From positions 1 through 13,000 of the forward strand of contig CABUQL010000015.1 in the NCBI GenBank assembly GCA_902493665.1: 13,000 nt of DNA, given 5' to 3'. The notes beneath the pieces were generated by a model. The model was not told where the DNA came from, searched no databases, and saw nothing but the letters and a program-made list of their open reading frames with translations. The position numbers and the translations under genes were made by a program. The stretch is from an uncultured Eubacteriales bacterium (GTDB lineage: Bacteria; Bacillota; Clostridia; UMGS1810). The first letter of the stretch is position 1. Every line of letters begins with the position of its first letter. Positions 7,297-13,000 of this stretch are shown here, in pieces.

Positions 7297-7794
7297 ATGA
7301 CAGACTTAATTGTTTCATATTTTACGGGAATGAATCAGTATCTTGCATTATTTTTGATTTCAATGATTCCCGTAACCGAACTCAGGGGAGCAATAATAAT
7401 TGCGGCGGCAAACGGCGCATTGTGGTACAAAGCTCTTTGGATATGCGTGCTCGGAAACATTATTCCTGTACCTTTTATAATACTTTTTTTAAGACCGATA
7501 CTTAATTATCTTAAAAAAACAAAGTGTTTTTCAAAATTTGCAGTCTGGATTCAGGAACGCTCAATGAAAAAGGCCGATAAAATTATAAAATACGAAGTTT
7601 TGGGGCTTTTTCTCTTTGTTGCCGTACCGCTTCCGGGAACGGGCGCATGGACGGGAGCGGTTATTGCCGCACTGCTTAATATGCGTCTTAAAAAAGCCTT
7701 TCCGACAATCGCACTCGGCGTTATTGCAGCAGGAATTATAATGGTTCTTGCAAGCTACGGAACGGCAGGAATATTAACGAATTTATTTTCTTAG
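7297..7794 (+). CDS. Small multidrug export family membrane protein (COG2426 type)
   Basis: A 165-aa integral membrane protein. It shows the two conserved motifs of the 'small multidrug export' family: PVTELRGAI at residues 25-33 in the first hydrophobic segment, and VPLPGTGAWTGA at about 110-121. Four or so hydrophobic stretches are visible (about 15-40, 44-65, 100-128, 136-160), with a basic loop KKTKCFSKF and RSMKKADK between. The export name rests on old annotation; the true substrate is unknown, and a distant relationship to DedA/VTT proteins has been proposed for the family. ATG 7291 abuts the AAGGAG box (7285-7290) with no spacing, so ATG 7297, 6 nt from it, is preferred. The stop codon at 7792-7794 overlaps the metK ribosome binding site, so the two genes are linked. 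Confidence 0.85.
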   Translation: MTDLIVSYFTGMNQYLALFLISMIPVTELRGAIIIAAANGALWYKALWICVLGNIIPVPFIILFLRPILNYLKKTKCFSKFAVWIQERSMKKADKIIKYEVLGLFLFVAVPLPGTGAWTGAVIAALLNMRLKKAFPTIALGVIAAGIIMVLASYGTAGILTNLFS

Positions 7795-7807
7795 GAGGAG
7801 TTTTAAG

Positions 7808-8989
7808 GTGAATAAAAAATTTTTTACTTCAGAATCGGTAACGGAAGGACATCCCGATAAAATCTGCGACCAGATTTCAGATGCCGTTCTCGATGCAATA
7901 ATCGCAAAAGACCCTATGGCAAGAGTAGCATGCGAAACTGCCGTTACAACGGGTATGGTTATGATTATGGGAGAAATAACAACGAATTGCTACGTTGACA
8001 TTCCCAAGGTTGCAAGACAGACTATTGAAAAAATTGGATATGACAGAGCAAAATACGGTTTTGACTGCCACACATGCGCAGTTTTAACTTCTATAGATGA
8101 GCAGTCACCCGACATTGCAATGGGTGTGGACAAGTCTTACGAAGCAAAAAGCGGAGAAAAAGACGCACTTGACACAGGTGCGGGAGACCAGGGGATGATG
8201 TTCGGTTTTGCGTGCGATGAAACAAAGGAGCTTATGCCTCTTCCGATTTCGCTTGCACATAAGCTTTCAAAACGTCTTACAGATGTAAGAAAAGACGGAA
8301 CACTTTCATATCTTCGTCCCGACGGAAAAACACAGGTTACCGTTGAATATGACGACGATGTGCCAAAAAGAGTTGACACTATTGTGATTTCAACCCAACA
8401 CAATCCCGAAACAGAGCTTGAAACAATAAGGCACGACATTATTGAAAACGTAATAAATCCGATAGTTCCGAAAAATCTTATAGACGGTAACACAAAAATT
8501 TACATCAATCCTACGGGCAGATTTGTAATCGGCGGACCGCAGGGAGATTCGGGACTTACCGGAAGAAAAATTATCGTTGATACCTATGGCGGATACGGCA
8601 GACACGGCGGCGGCGCTTTTTCGGGAAAAGACCCGACAAAAGTTGACAGAAGCGCTTGCTATGCTGCAAGATACGTTGCAAAAAACATTGTTAAATCGGG
8701 AGCTGCAAAAAAATGCGAGGTTGAGCTTGCATATGCAATCGGTGTGAGTGCTCCTGTTTCGGTTTTGATTGATACATTCGGCACTGCAAAGGCTGACGAA
8801 GAAAAAATTGCAGAAGTTGTAAATGAGATTTTCGATCTCCGTCCCGATGCAATTATAAAATCGCTCGATTTAAGAAGACCTATTTATAAGCAAACTGCCG
8901 CATACGGACATTTCGGACGCGAAGACCTTGACCTTCCGTGGGAGAAAACCGACAAGGCAGAGCTTATAAAAGAAAAACTCGGACTTTAA
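7808..8989 (+). CDS. metK: S-adenosylmethionine synthase
   Basis: Makes S-adenosylmethionine from methionine and ATP, hydrolysing the tripolyphosphate intermediate; the family is a cytosolic tetramer needing Mg and K. Motifs in order are EGHPDK (13-18, ATP/metal), GAGDQGMMFGFA (from 124, signature 1) and GGGAFSGKDPTKVDRSA (from 267, the P-loop-like signature 2). The C-terminal 'YGHFGRED..LPWE' is also conserved. The 393-aa length is standard. It starts with GTG at 7808, supported by AGGAGGAG (7793-7800) 7 nt upstream, which overlaps the TAG of the preceding membrane protein. No SAM or T-box riboswitch is visible upstream, so in this genome metK appears to be expressed with its neighbours. Confidence 0.96.
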   Translation: MNKKFFTSESVTEGHPDKICDQISDAVLDAIIAKDPMARVACETAVTTGMVMIMGEITTNCYVDIPKVARQTIEKIGYDRAKYGFDCHTCAVLTSIDEQSPDIAMGVDKSYEAKSGEKDALDTGAGDQGMMFGFACDETKELMPLPISLAHKLSKRLTDVRKDGTLSYLRPDGKTQVTVEYDDDVPKRVDTIVISTQHNPETELETIRHDIIENVINPIVPKNLIDGNTKIYINPTGRFVIGGPQGDSGLTGRKIIVDTYGGYGRHGGGAFSGKDPTKVDRSACYAARYVAKNIVKSGAAKKCEVELAYAIGVSAPVSVLIDTFGTAKADEEKIAEVVNEIFDLRPDAIIKSLDLRRPIYKQTAAYGHFGREDLDLPWEKTDKAELIKEKLGL

Positions 8990-9014
8990 AATTTAACGCC
9001 GTAACAATGCACAA

Positions 9015-9045
9015 GCCTCTCTGCATAATATAAAAGCAGAGGGGT
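9015..9045 (+). promoter_or_regulatory. Strong hairpin covering the ribosome binding site of the following small gene
   Basis: GCCTCTCTGC (9015-9024) pairs over 10 bp (two G-U wobbles) with GCAGAGGGGT (9036-9045), with an 11-nt A/T loop. The right arm contains AGAGGGG, the only convincing ribosome binding site for the gene at 9056. No U-tract follows (GTTGTGGTAT), so it does not look like a standard intrinsic terminator for metK. It may limit translation of the downstream gene or stabilise the metK mRNA end. Confidence 0.55.
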
Positions 9046-9055
9046 GTTGTGGTAT

Positions 9056-9409
9056 ATGTGGGAGATAATCTTAAAATCGCTGAACATCGTTTTGGTCGTG
9101 TATGCGCTTGTAACGCTTGTGACAAAACTGTTTTTTTGGGGAACAAAAAAAGAATACTATAAAGAAGATTATTTTGTTATATTAAACATTAAAAACAGCC
9201 AGGAACATATTGAGGGAATTATAAGAAGCATAATCTGGAGAAGCCTCAGCGTCAGTGGCGGCGGACTTGTTCCGAATATTTTAATCGTCGACAAGGGCAC
9301 AACAGAAGAAACGCTTAAGATTATTAATAATCTTATGAACGAATACGGATTTATCTATTATGTTACGGAGGAAAATTTTGAAAAAATGAAAAAAAGCTTT
9401 GTCAAATAG
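9056..9409 (+). CDS. Short membrane-anchored protein resembling the N-terminal part of a family-2 glycosyltransferase
   Basis: A 117-aa protein with one N-terminal membrane segment (about residues 8-28, LNIVLVVYALVTLVTKLFF), then a soluble part. The pattern 'YFVILNIKNSQEHIEGIIRSIIW...NILIVDKGTTEETLKIINNL' resembles the first beta-alpha-beta unit of GT-A glycosyltransferases (compare the usual 'viiP.yN....i...l.Sl......eIivVDdgStD.T'). The protein stops before any DxD metal site, so glycosyltransferase activity is unlikely. It may be a shortened stand-alone family or a decayed remnant; the frame is open and codon use matches the neighbours. The frame also opens at GTG 9044 and TTG 9047, but those lie within or right against the AGAGGGG box, so ATG 9056 (11 nt away) is chosen with limited confidence. 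No function is assigned. Confidence 0.62.
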   Translation: MWEIILKSLNIVLVVYALVTLVTKLFFWGTKKEYYKEDYFVILNIKNSQEHIEGIIRSIIWRSLSVSGGGLVPNILIVDKGTTEETLKIINNLMNEYGFIYYVTEENFEKMKKSFVK

Positions 9410-9455
9410 AGCACGGCATTTTTGAAAAAAACATTTTATATGCGAGGATAAAACA

Positions 9456-10397
9456 ATGCGATACAATGCATATTCCGATTATTTAAAAAACAAATATGGA
9501 GAAAGAGTTTACAAAATTCCGGTTAATCTTCCCATAACATGCCCAAACCGTGATGGCTGCACAGGCGAGGGAGGATGTATTTTCTGCGGCGAAGTCGGAG
9601 CCGCATTTGAAAATCTGCCAAGCTCTATGAGTGTAAAAGAGCAGGTTAAAGAAAACATAGAGTATATCGGAAAAAAATATAAAGCAAAAAAATTCATTAT
9701 TTATTTTCAGAATTTTACAAATACTTATATGAGTCTTTCCGATTTTAAAAAGTACATAACAGAGTCCGAAAACGAAAATGCGGTTGAGATAAGCATTTCC
9801 ACAAGACCCGACTGCATAAGATACGAGTACCTTGATTTTCTTAAAAGTTTTGCAGAAAAAAACAATTTAAATGTGACAATCGAGCTCGGACTTCAAACCG
9901 TAAACTACAAAACTCTTAAAAAAATCAACAGAGGACATACTCTTGCAGAGTTTATTGACGCTGTTATGATGATTAAAAAGTACGGCTTTGACATATGTGC
10001 GCATCTTATTTTAAATCTTCCCTGGGACGGTTTAGACGATGTTATTGAGTGCGCAAAGGTGCTTTCTGCACTTAGGGTTAATCAGGTAAAACTTCACTGT
10101 TTATATATTGTAAAAAACACAATAATGGCGAAAATGTATGAAAACAAAGAGTTCGATATGGGATCGCATTATGATTACGTTACAAAGGTTATAACATTTT
10201 TGGAATATTTAAGCCCCGACATAGTAATCGGCAGACTTATCGGACGTGCTAAAGAAGAACATACGGTTTTTGCAAATTATTCTATGAGCTGGTGGAAGAT
10301 TAAAGACAACATTGACGAGCAAATGGAATTTTTGGATACGTATCAGGGCAAAAAGTGCGATTATCTGGGCGGAAAATGCGTTAAAAAGTTTTTTTAA
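9456..10397 (+). CDS. Radical SAM protein of the TIGR01212/YhcC family
   Basis: A 313-aa radical SAM enzyme of unproven reaction. The iron-sulfur cluster cysteines C29, C41 and C44 lie in TCPNRDG...GGCIFC, the C-x11-C-x2-C spacing typical of this family rather than the classic CxxxCxxC. Next come 'YFQNFTNTY', 'ISISTRPDC' and 'IELGLQTVNYKTLKKINRGH', which correspond to the Elp3-like radical SAM core. 'AHLILNLPWD' and 'KLHCLYIVKNT' complete the barrel. An extra Cys (C35) sits inside the first loop and there are others near the C-terminus (KKCDYLGGKCVKKFF). GCGAGGA lies 7 nt before ATG 9456. It uses S-adenosylmethionine, made by MetK two genes upstream, though such linkage may be coincidental. 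Substrate unknown. Confidence 0.88.
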   Translation: MRYNAYSDYLKNKYGERVYKIPVNLPITCPNRDGCTGEGGCIFCGEVGAAFENLPSSMSVKEQVKENIEYIGKKYKAKKFIIYFQNFTNTYMSLSDFKKYITESENENAVEISISTRPDCIRYEYLDFLKSFAEKNNLNVTIELGLQTVNYKTLKKINRGHTLAEFIDAVMMIKKYGFDICAHLILNLPWDGLDDVIECAKVLSALRVNQVKLHCLYIVKNTIMAKMYENKEFDMGSHYDYVTKVITFLEYLSPDIVIGRLIGRAKEEHTVFANYSMSWWKIKDNIDEQMEFLDTYQGKKCDYLGGKCVKKFF

Positions 10398-10405
10398 GAT
10401 ATATG

Positions 10406-10434
10406 TGGTCAAGCAGTCACAAATATGATATACT
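10406..10434 (+). promoter_or_regulatory. Candidate promoter of the LysR-type regulator gene
   Basis: TGGTCA (10406-10411, 4 of 6) and TATACT (10429-10434, 5 of 6) are separated by 17 nt. The start would lie near 10441, giving a leader of about 120 nt. The -10 box lies inside the left arm region of the palindrome at 10425-10455, so a protein bound there would block initiation. Confidence 0.38.
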
Positions 10435-10455
10435 ATAAACAGTATTATATATCAT
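10425..10455 (+). promoter_or_regulatory. Palindrome on the LysR gene promoter, possible operator
   Basis: ATGATATA (10425-10432) is a perfect inverted copy of TATATCAT (10448-10455), with three further paired bases inside after a 2-base mismatch. The right arm overlaps a perfect 12-bp palindrome ATATCATGATAT (10449-10460). Many LysR-type regulators repress their own gene from such sites, so this could be an autoregulatory operator. It could also form an AU-rich hairpin at the end of the radical SAM transcript. Confidence 0.4.
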
Positions 10456-10564
10456 GATATTAGTTTTGGTATAAGCCACCGGAAAGTCACACGATACGGT
10501 CTGCAAAGGCAAATAAGAGACATATTGCGATTAATTTTACGCTGTTAAACAAGAGGAGGAGCAT
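10441..10564 (+). other. Long 5' leader of the LysR-type gene with a small two-part stem
   Basis: Between the presumed transcription start and ATG 10565 the only structure I see is GCC-ACCG (10475-10481) pairing with CGGT (10497-10500) and GGC (10508-10510). It encloses a 15-nt loop and a 7-nt bulge. It does not match any riboswitch consensus I can recall. The segment AGTCACA occurs here (10485-10491) and also 70 bp upstream (10415-10421). The strong GAGGAGGA ribosome binding site is at 10553-10560. Confidence 0.25.
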
Positions 10565-11491
10565 ATGAACATTTCTCATTTGAGATATGCAATAGAAGTT
10601 GAAAAAACAGGTTCAATTTCAAGCGCTGCGCAAAGTCTTTATATGGCACAGCCGCATTTGAGCCGTGCAATAAGAGAGCTTGAGGACGATATGGGTATAA
10701 CCATATTTTCGAGGACGTCAAAAGGCGTTACGCCCACAAAAAAAGGCAGAGATTTCCTTGATTACGCCAAAAGCATTATAAATCAGATTGATGAAATGGA
10801 ATCTATGTACAAGCCGTCTTCAAAAGACGCAAAAAGATTTGATATCTGCGTTCCGAGGGCAAGCTATATTTCATATGCCTTTATTGAATTTATGAAGGAA
10901 ATAGATTTTGAAAAACATATTGACATAAACTACCGTGAAACAAATTCTATGCAGACAATTAAAAACGTTTCATCGGCGGTTAACAGTATCGGAATAATAA
11001 GATATCAGACAATTTTTGAAGAGTATTTTTTAAATGCGCTAAAAGAACGCGACCTTAATTTTAAGGTGATATGGGAGTTTGAGTACCTGGCGCTTATGTC
11101 AAAAAAGAATCCTCTTGCAAATGAAGATGTAATCGACTACGCATCGCTCCGCAAATACACGGAAATTGTGCACGGCGATTTAACTGTGCCGGCGCTTCCT
11201 ATATCAATGGCACGTGAAATGGCAAGGGTAGACGACGAAAAGAAAAAGATATCCATTTATGAAAGAGCTAGCCAGTTTGAGCTTTTAAACGAACTGCCGT
11301 CAACTTTTATGTGGGTTTCGCCGGTGCCGGAAAAAGACCTTAAAAAGTTTAACCTTGTTCAGAAAAAGTGCAATATGTCAAAAAACAAATACAAAGATTT
11401 GCTTATATTTAAAAAAGGCTACAAACTCACGAGCGATGACGAGGCGTTTGTAAAGATTTTAAAACGTGTTATAGATAAAATCTCAAAATAA
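10565..11491 (+). CDS. LysR-family transcriptional regulator
   Basis: A 308-aa DNA-binding regulator. Residues 1-60 form the LysR winged helix-turn-helix: 'TGSISSAAQSLYMAQPHLSRAIRELEDDMGITIFSR', with the recognition helix around AQPHLSRAIRELE (28-40). A linker helix (about 60-88) follows for dimerisation. Residues about 92-300 are the effector-binding domain, starting 'RFDICVPRASYISYAFIEFM', with little conserved sequence to identify the ligand. GAGGAGGA lies 4 nt before ATG 10565. LysR genes are often divergent from their targets; this one is co-directional with the alcohol dehydrogenase gene downstream, which has its own leader, so control of that gene is possible but not shown. Palindromes near its promoter suggest autoregulation. 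Confidence 0.92.
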   Translation: MNISHLRYAIEVEKTGSISSAAQSLYMAQPHLSRAIRELEDDMGITIFSRTSKGVTPTKKGRDFLDYAKSIINQIDEMESMYKPSSKDAKRFDICVPRASYISYAFIEFMKEIDFEKHIDINYRETNSMQTIKNVSSAVNSIGIIRYQTIFEEYFLNALKERDLNFKVIWEFEYLALMSKKNPLANEDVIDYASLRKYTEIVHGDLTVPALPISMAREMARVDDEKKKISIYERASQFELLNELPSTFMWVSPVPEKDLKKFNLVQKKCNMSKNKYKDLLIFKKGYKLTSDDEAFVKILKRVIDKISK

Positions 11492-11510
11492 TTTGTTAAA
11501 ATTTAACAAA
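11492..11510 (+). promoter_or_regulatory. Perfect 9-bp inverted repeat resembling a Rex operator
   Basis: TTTGTTAAA-A-TTTAACAAA starts directly after the LysR gene stop codon. It contains the Rex half-sites TTGTTAA and TTAACAA known from clostridial redox operators, but the spacer is 3 nt instead of the consensus 4. It overlaps the -35 box (TTAACA, 11503-11508) of a candidate promoter for the alcohol dehydrogenase gene. It could instead be a short hairpin at the end of the LysR transcript; no U-tract follows. Confidence 0.5.
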
Positions 11511-11531
11511 ATATAACAGAAATTATATAAA
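11503..11531 (+). promoter_or_regulatory. Candidate distal promoter for the alcohol dehydrogenase gene
   Basis: TTAACA (11503-11508) and TATAAA (11526-11531) are separated by 17 nt; each matches the sigma-A consensus at 5 of 6 positions. The start would be near 11538, giving a leader of about 150 nt. The -35 lies within the palindrome at 11492-11510. Confidence 0.48.
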
Positions 11532-11575
11532 AACACTATGCGGTAATAATAATAGAGGTATACATTTTTAGTAAC

Positions 11576-11604
11576 TACACATATTTTAAAAAGTATGTTA
11601 AAAT
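11576..11604 (+). promoter_or_regulatory. Candidate proximal promoter for the alcohol dehydrogenase gene
   Basis: TACACA (11576-11581, 4 of 6) and TAAAAT (11599-11604, 5 of 6) are separated by 17 nt. The -10 lies inside the second Rex-like site (11595-11612). Transcription would start near 11611. Confidence 0.35.
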
Positions 11605-11612
11605 TTTATCAA
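11595..11612 (+). promoter_or_regulatory. Second Rex-like operator candidate
   Basis: ATGTTAAAATTTTATCAA matches the clostridial Rex consensus TTGTTAA-N4-TTAACAA at 12 of 14 specified positions, with the correct 4-nt spacer. It covers the -10 box of the proximal promoter candidate. The region is AT-rich, so some chance matching is expected. Confidence 0.42.
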
Positions 11613-11619
11613 GCAAAGA

Positions 11620-11660
11620 AAAGATGTCTTTTTAAAAGCGTCTTAAGCAAAAAACAGCTT
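11620..11660 (+). other. Two small hairpins in the alcohol dehydrogenase leader
   Basis: AAGATGT pairs with GCGTCTT (7 bp, two G-U wobbles) around a T/A-rich loop at about 11620-11644. AAGC...GCTT then forms a short second stem ending near 11660, just before the GGGAGG box at 11673-11678. Both are weak and may have no function. Confidence 0.25.
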
Positions 11661-11686
11661 GAATAAATTTTTGGGAGGAAATGAAT

Positions 11687-12877
11687 ATGGCAAGATTTAC
11701 GTTACCGAGAGATTTGTATCATGGTAAGGGTGCGCTTGATGCACTGAAAAGTTTGGTTGGTAAAAAAGCGATTGTTGTTGTCGGCGGCGGCAGCATGAAA
11801 AGATTCGGTTTCCTTGACAAGGTTTGTGACAATTTAAAGGCGGCCGGTATGGAAGTTAAGTTGTTTGAGGGCGTTGAACCCGATCCGTCCGTTGAAACAG
11901 TTAAAAAGGGTGCAGCGGTAATGAGAGAGTTTGAGCCGGATTGGATTGTATCTGTCGGCGGCGGTTCTCCGATTGACGCGGCAAAGGCAATGTGGGCATT
12001 TTACGAATACCCTGATGTAACTTTTGAAGAGCTTTGCATACCGTTCAATTTCCCGACACTACGTACAAAAGCAAAATTCTGCGCAATTCCTTCAACTTCG
12101 GGAACCGCTACTGAGGTAACTGCATTTTCCGTAATTACCGATTATGAAAAAGGAATTAAATATCCGCTTGCGGACTTTAATATAACACCTGATGTTGCGA
12201 TTGTTGACCCTGCACTTGCAGAAACAATGCCGAAAAAACTTACGGCGCACACAGGTATGGACGCACTTACGCATGCGATTGAGGCATATGTTTCAACGCT
12301 TCACTGCGATTACACCGATCCGCTTGCGCTTCATGCAATTAATATGGTTCACGAGTTTTTGATTAAATCGTACAACGGCGATATGGACGCACGTGACAGA
12401 ATGCACAATGCACAGTGTCTTGCGGGTATGGCGTTCAGCAATGCGCTTTTGGGAATTGTTCATTCAATGGCCCACAAAACCGGCGCTGCATATTCGGGCG
12501 GACATATTGTTCACGGATGTGCCAATGCTATGTATTTGCCGAAAGTTATAAAATACAACTCGAAAAATGAAGAAGCTGCAAAGCGTTATGCTGATATTGC
12601 AAGATTTATCGGACTTAAAGGCAATACAACGGATGAGCTTGTTGATGCGCTTATCGGCGAAATCAGAAATATGAACAAGCAGCTTGATATTCCGATGTGC
12701 ATTAAAGATTACGAGGGCGGAATTATCGACGAGAAGGAATTTAACGACAAGCTTAAAGATGTTGCCGCTCTTGCGGTCGGCGATGCTTGCACAGGTTCAA
12801 ATCCGAGAGAGATTACTCCCGAAGTGATGGAAAAACTTCTTACTTGCTGCTATTACGACACAGAAGTAGATTTTTAA
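11687..12877 (+). CDS. Iron-containing (group III) alcohol dehydrogenase
   Basis: A 396-aa NAD(P)-dependent dehydrogenase that interconverts an alcohol and an aldehyde, probably for fermentative redox balance. The nucleotide-binding GGGSPIDAAKA starts at residue 91 and 'PSTSGTATEVTAFSVITD' follows. The metal ligands expected from FucO are present: D192 and H196 (GMDALTHAIEAYVS), H259 (GIVHSMAH) and a His at H273 or H276 (GGHIVHGCANA); H263 is the nearby second-sphere His. The segment before HGCANA is three residues longer than in FucO, a variant seen in other clostridial members. Natural substrate (ethanol, butanol or another) cannot be told. ATG 11681 is only 2 nt from the GGGAGG box (11673-11678), so ATG 11687, at 8 nt, is chosen. 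Two Rex-like sites in its upstream region suggest NADH/NAD control. No second gene follows within the window. Confidence 0.93.
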   Translation: MARFTLPRDLYHGKGALDALKSLVGKKAIVVVGGGSMKRFGFLDKVCDNLKAAGMEVKLFEGVEPDPSVETVKKGAAVMREFEPDWIVSVGGGSPIDAAKAMWAFYEYPDVTFEELCIPFNFPTLRTKAKFCAIPSTSGTATEVTAFSVITDYEKGIKYPLADFNITPDVAIVDPALAETMPKKLTAHTGMDALTHAIEAYVSTLHCDYTDPLALHAINMVHEFLIKSYNGDMDARDRMHNAQCLAGMAFSNALLGIVHSMAHKTGAAYSGGHIVHGCANAMYLPKVIKYNSKNEEAAKRYADIARFIGLKGNTTDELVDALIGEIRNMNKQLDIPMCIKDYEGGIIDEKEFNDKLKDVAALAVGDACTGSNPREITPEVMEKLLTCCYYDTEVDF

Positions 12878-12881
12878 AAAG

Positions 12882-12970
12882 TTTAATTATTCGTTACTTT
12901 TTTGAAAAAAAGTAACCAAAAAACGCATGTGCAAAACTGTCGTTTTGCGTGGGTTAATTAAATAATTAAA
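12882..12970 (+). repeat. Nested inverted-repeat element downstream of the alcohol dehydrogenase gene
   Basis: The stretch is bounded by a perfect 10-bp inverted repeat, TTTAATTATT (12882-12891) and AATAATTAAA (12961-12970). Inside are two further perfect hairpins: GTTACTTTTTT (12893-12903)/AAAAAAGTAAC (12906-12916) with a 2-nt loop, and GCAAAAC (12931-12937)/GTTTTGC (12942-12948) with a 4-nt loop. ACGCA (12923-12927) can alternatively pair with TGCGT (12946-12950). Neither hairpin is followed by a T-run on the plus strand. It may terminate or protect the upstream transcript, or be a copy of a small dispersed intergenic element; a single window cannot tell. Confidence 0.5.
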
Positions 12971-13000
12971 AAGTCAAACAGCCGAGAGCAGCCAAGTTTT

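Noticed and set aside
7250..7807. SAM or T-box riboswitch upstream of metK
   Set aside because: metK follows the membrane protein gene by 13 nt with the ribosome binding site over the preceding stop. There is no room for an aptamer and no SAM-box motif was seen before the membrane gene.
9456..10397. Assigning the radical SAM protein a specific tRNA or coproporphyrinogen role
   Set aside because: The C-x11-C-x2-C motif and overall sequence fit TIGR01212/YhcC, whose reaction is not something I can read from sequence; HemN- and MiaB-type cluster motifs are absent.
10470..10520. Possible riboswitch (GAAAG and GCAAAGGC fragments reminiscent of cyclic-di-GMP-I, glycine or cobalamin elements) in the LysR leader
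   Set aside because: The conserved blocks are not in the right order or complete; only a short GCC-ACCG/CGGT-GGC pairing is present. No known class could be supported.
10565..12877. LysR gene and alcohol dehydrogenase as a dedicated regulator-target pair
   Set aside because: They are co-directional rather than divergent, the dehydrogenase has its own promoter candidates, and its operators look Rex-like. Adjacency alone does not support the claim.
12893..12948. Hairpins after the alcohol dehydrogenase gene as standard intrinsic terminators
   Set aside because: Neither is followed by a T-run on the plus strand (CCAAAAAA and GTGGGTTAA follow), so they were described as a repeat element instead, with terminator function left open.

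Overview
The window is AT-rich, gene-dense and entirely plus-strand. It reads as chromosomal DNA from an anaerobic Bacillota, most likely a gut-type Clostridia. Reasons are strong AGGAGG-type ribosome binding sites, heavy use of AAA/GAA/ATA codons, the MEP isoprenoid pathway, a copper-amine-oxidase-like stalk protein and an iron-dependent alcohol dehydrogenase. The genus cannot be fixed from the sequence. No gap between genes exceeds 300 bases; the largest are 167 nt (10398-10564) and 195 nt (11492-11686), both apparently regulatory. I saw no tRNA, rRNA, CRISPR array, transposase, phage gene or plausible minus-strand gene.

Layout. (1) 1-2281: the C-terminal PDZ end of an HtrA-type serine protease, then a secreted 626-residue stalk-domain protein, closed by a good intrinsic terminator. 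(2) 2305-4293: a near-consensus sigma-A promoter drives a membrane-bound CapD/PglF/WbpM-type nucleotide-sugar 4,6-dehydratase, followed by a weaker terminator. (3) 4291-7250: a tightly packed housekeeping run of ispD and ispF (29-nt overlap; isoprenoid precursors), tsaE (7-nt overlap with ispF), then tsaB and rpiB (1-nt overlap). tsaE and tsaB both serve the universal tRNA t6A37 modification; rpiB is pentose phosphate metabolism. (4) 7297-10397: a small membrane protein of the 'small multidrug export' family, metK (S-adenosylmethionine synthase; its ribosome binding site overlaps the preceding stop codon), a short membrane-anchored protein resembling the front of a family-2 glycosyltransferase, and a TIGR01212-type radical SAM protein. 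The last uses the product of metK as cofactor. (5) 10398-12877: a LysR-type regulator, then an iron-containing alcohol dehydrogenase with its own leader. (6) 12878-13000: a nested palindromic element running towards the window end.

Most of the window is ordinary core metabolism, and I do not see a clearly new multi-gene system. The most interesting material is non-coding. Upstream of the alcohol dehydrogenase are two palindromes resembling Rex (NADH-sensing repressor) operators, each overlapping a candidate promoter. A 10-bp hairpin covers the only ribosome binding site of the glycosyltransferase-like small gene. A palindrome sits on the LysR gene promoter. The nested inverted-repeat element lies at the right end. 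Promoters, operators and hairpins were found by eye and are inference.
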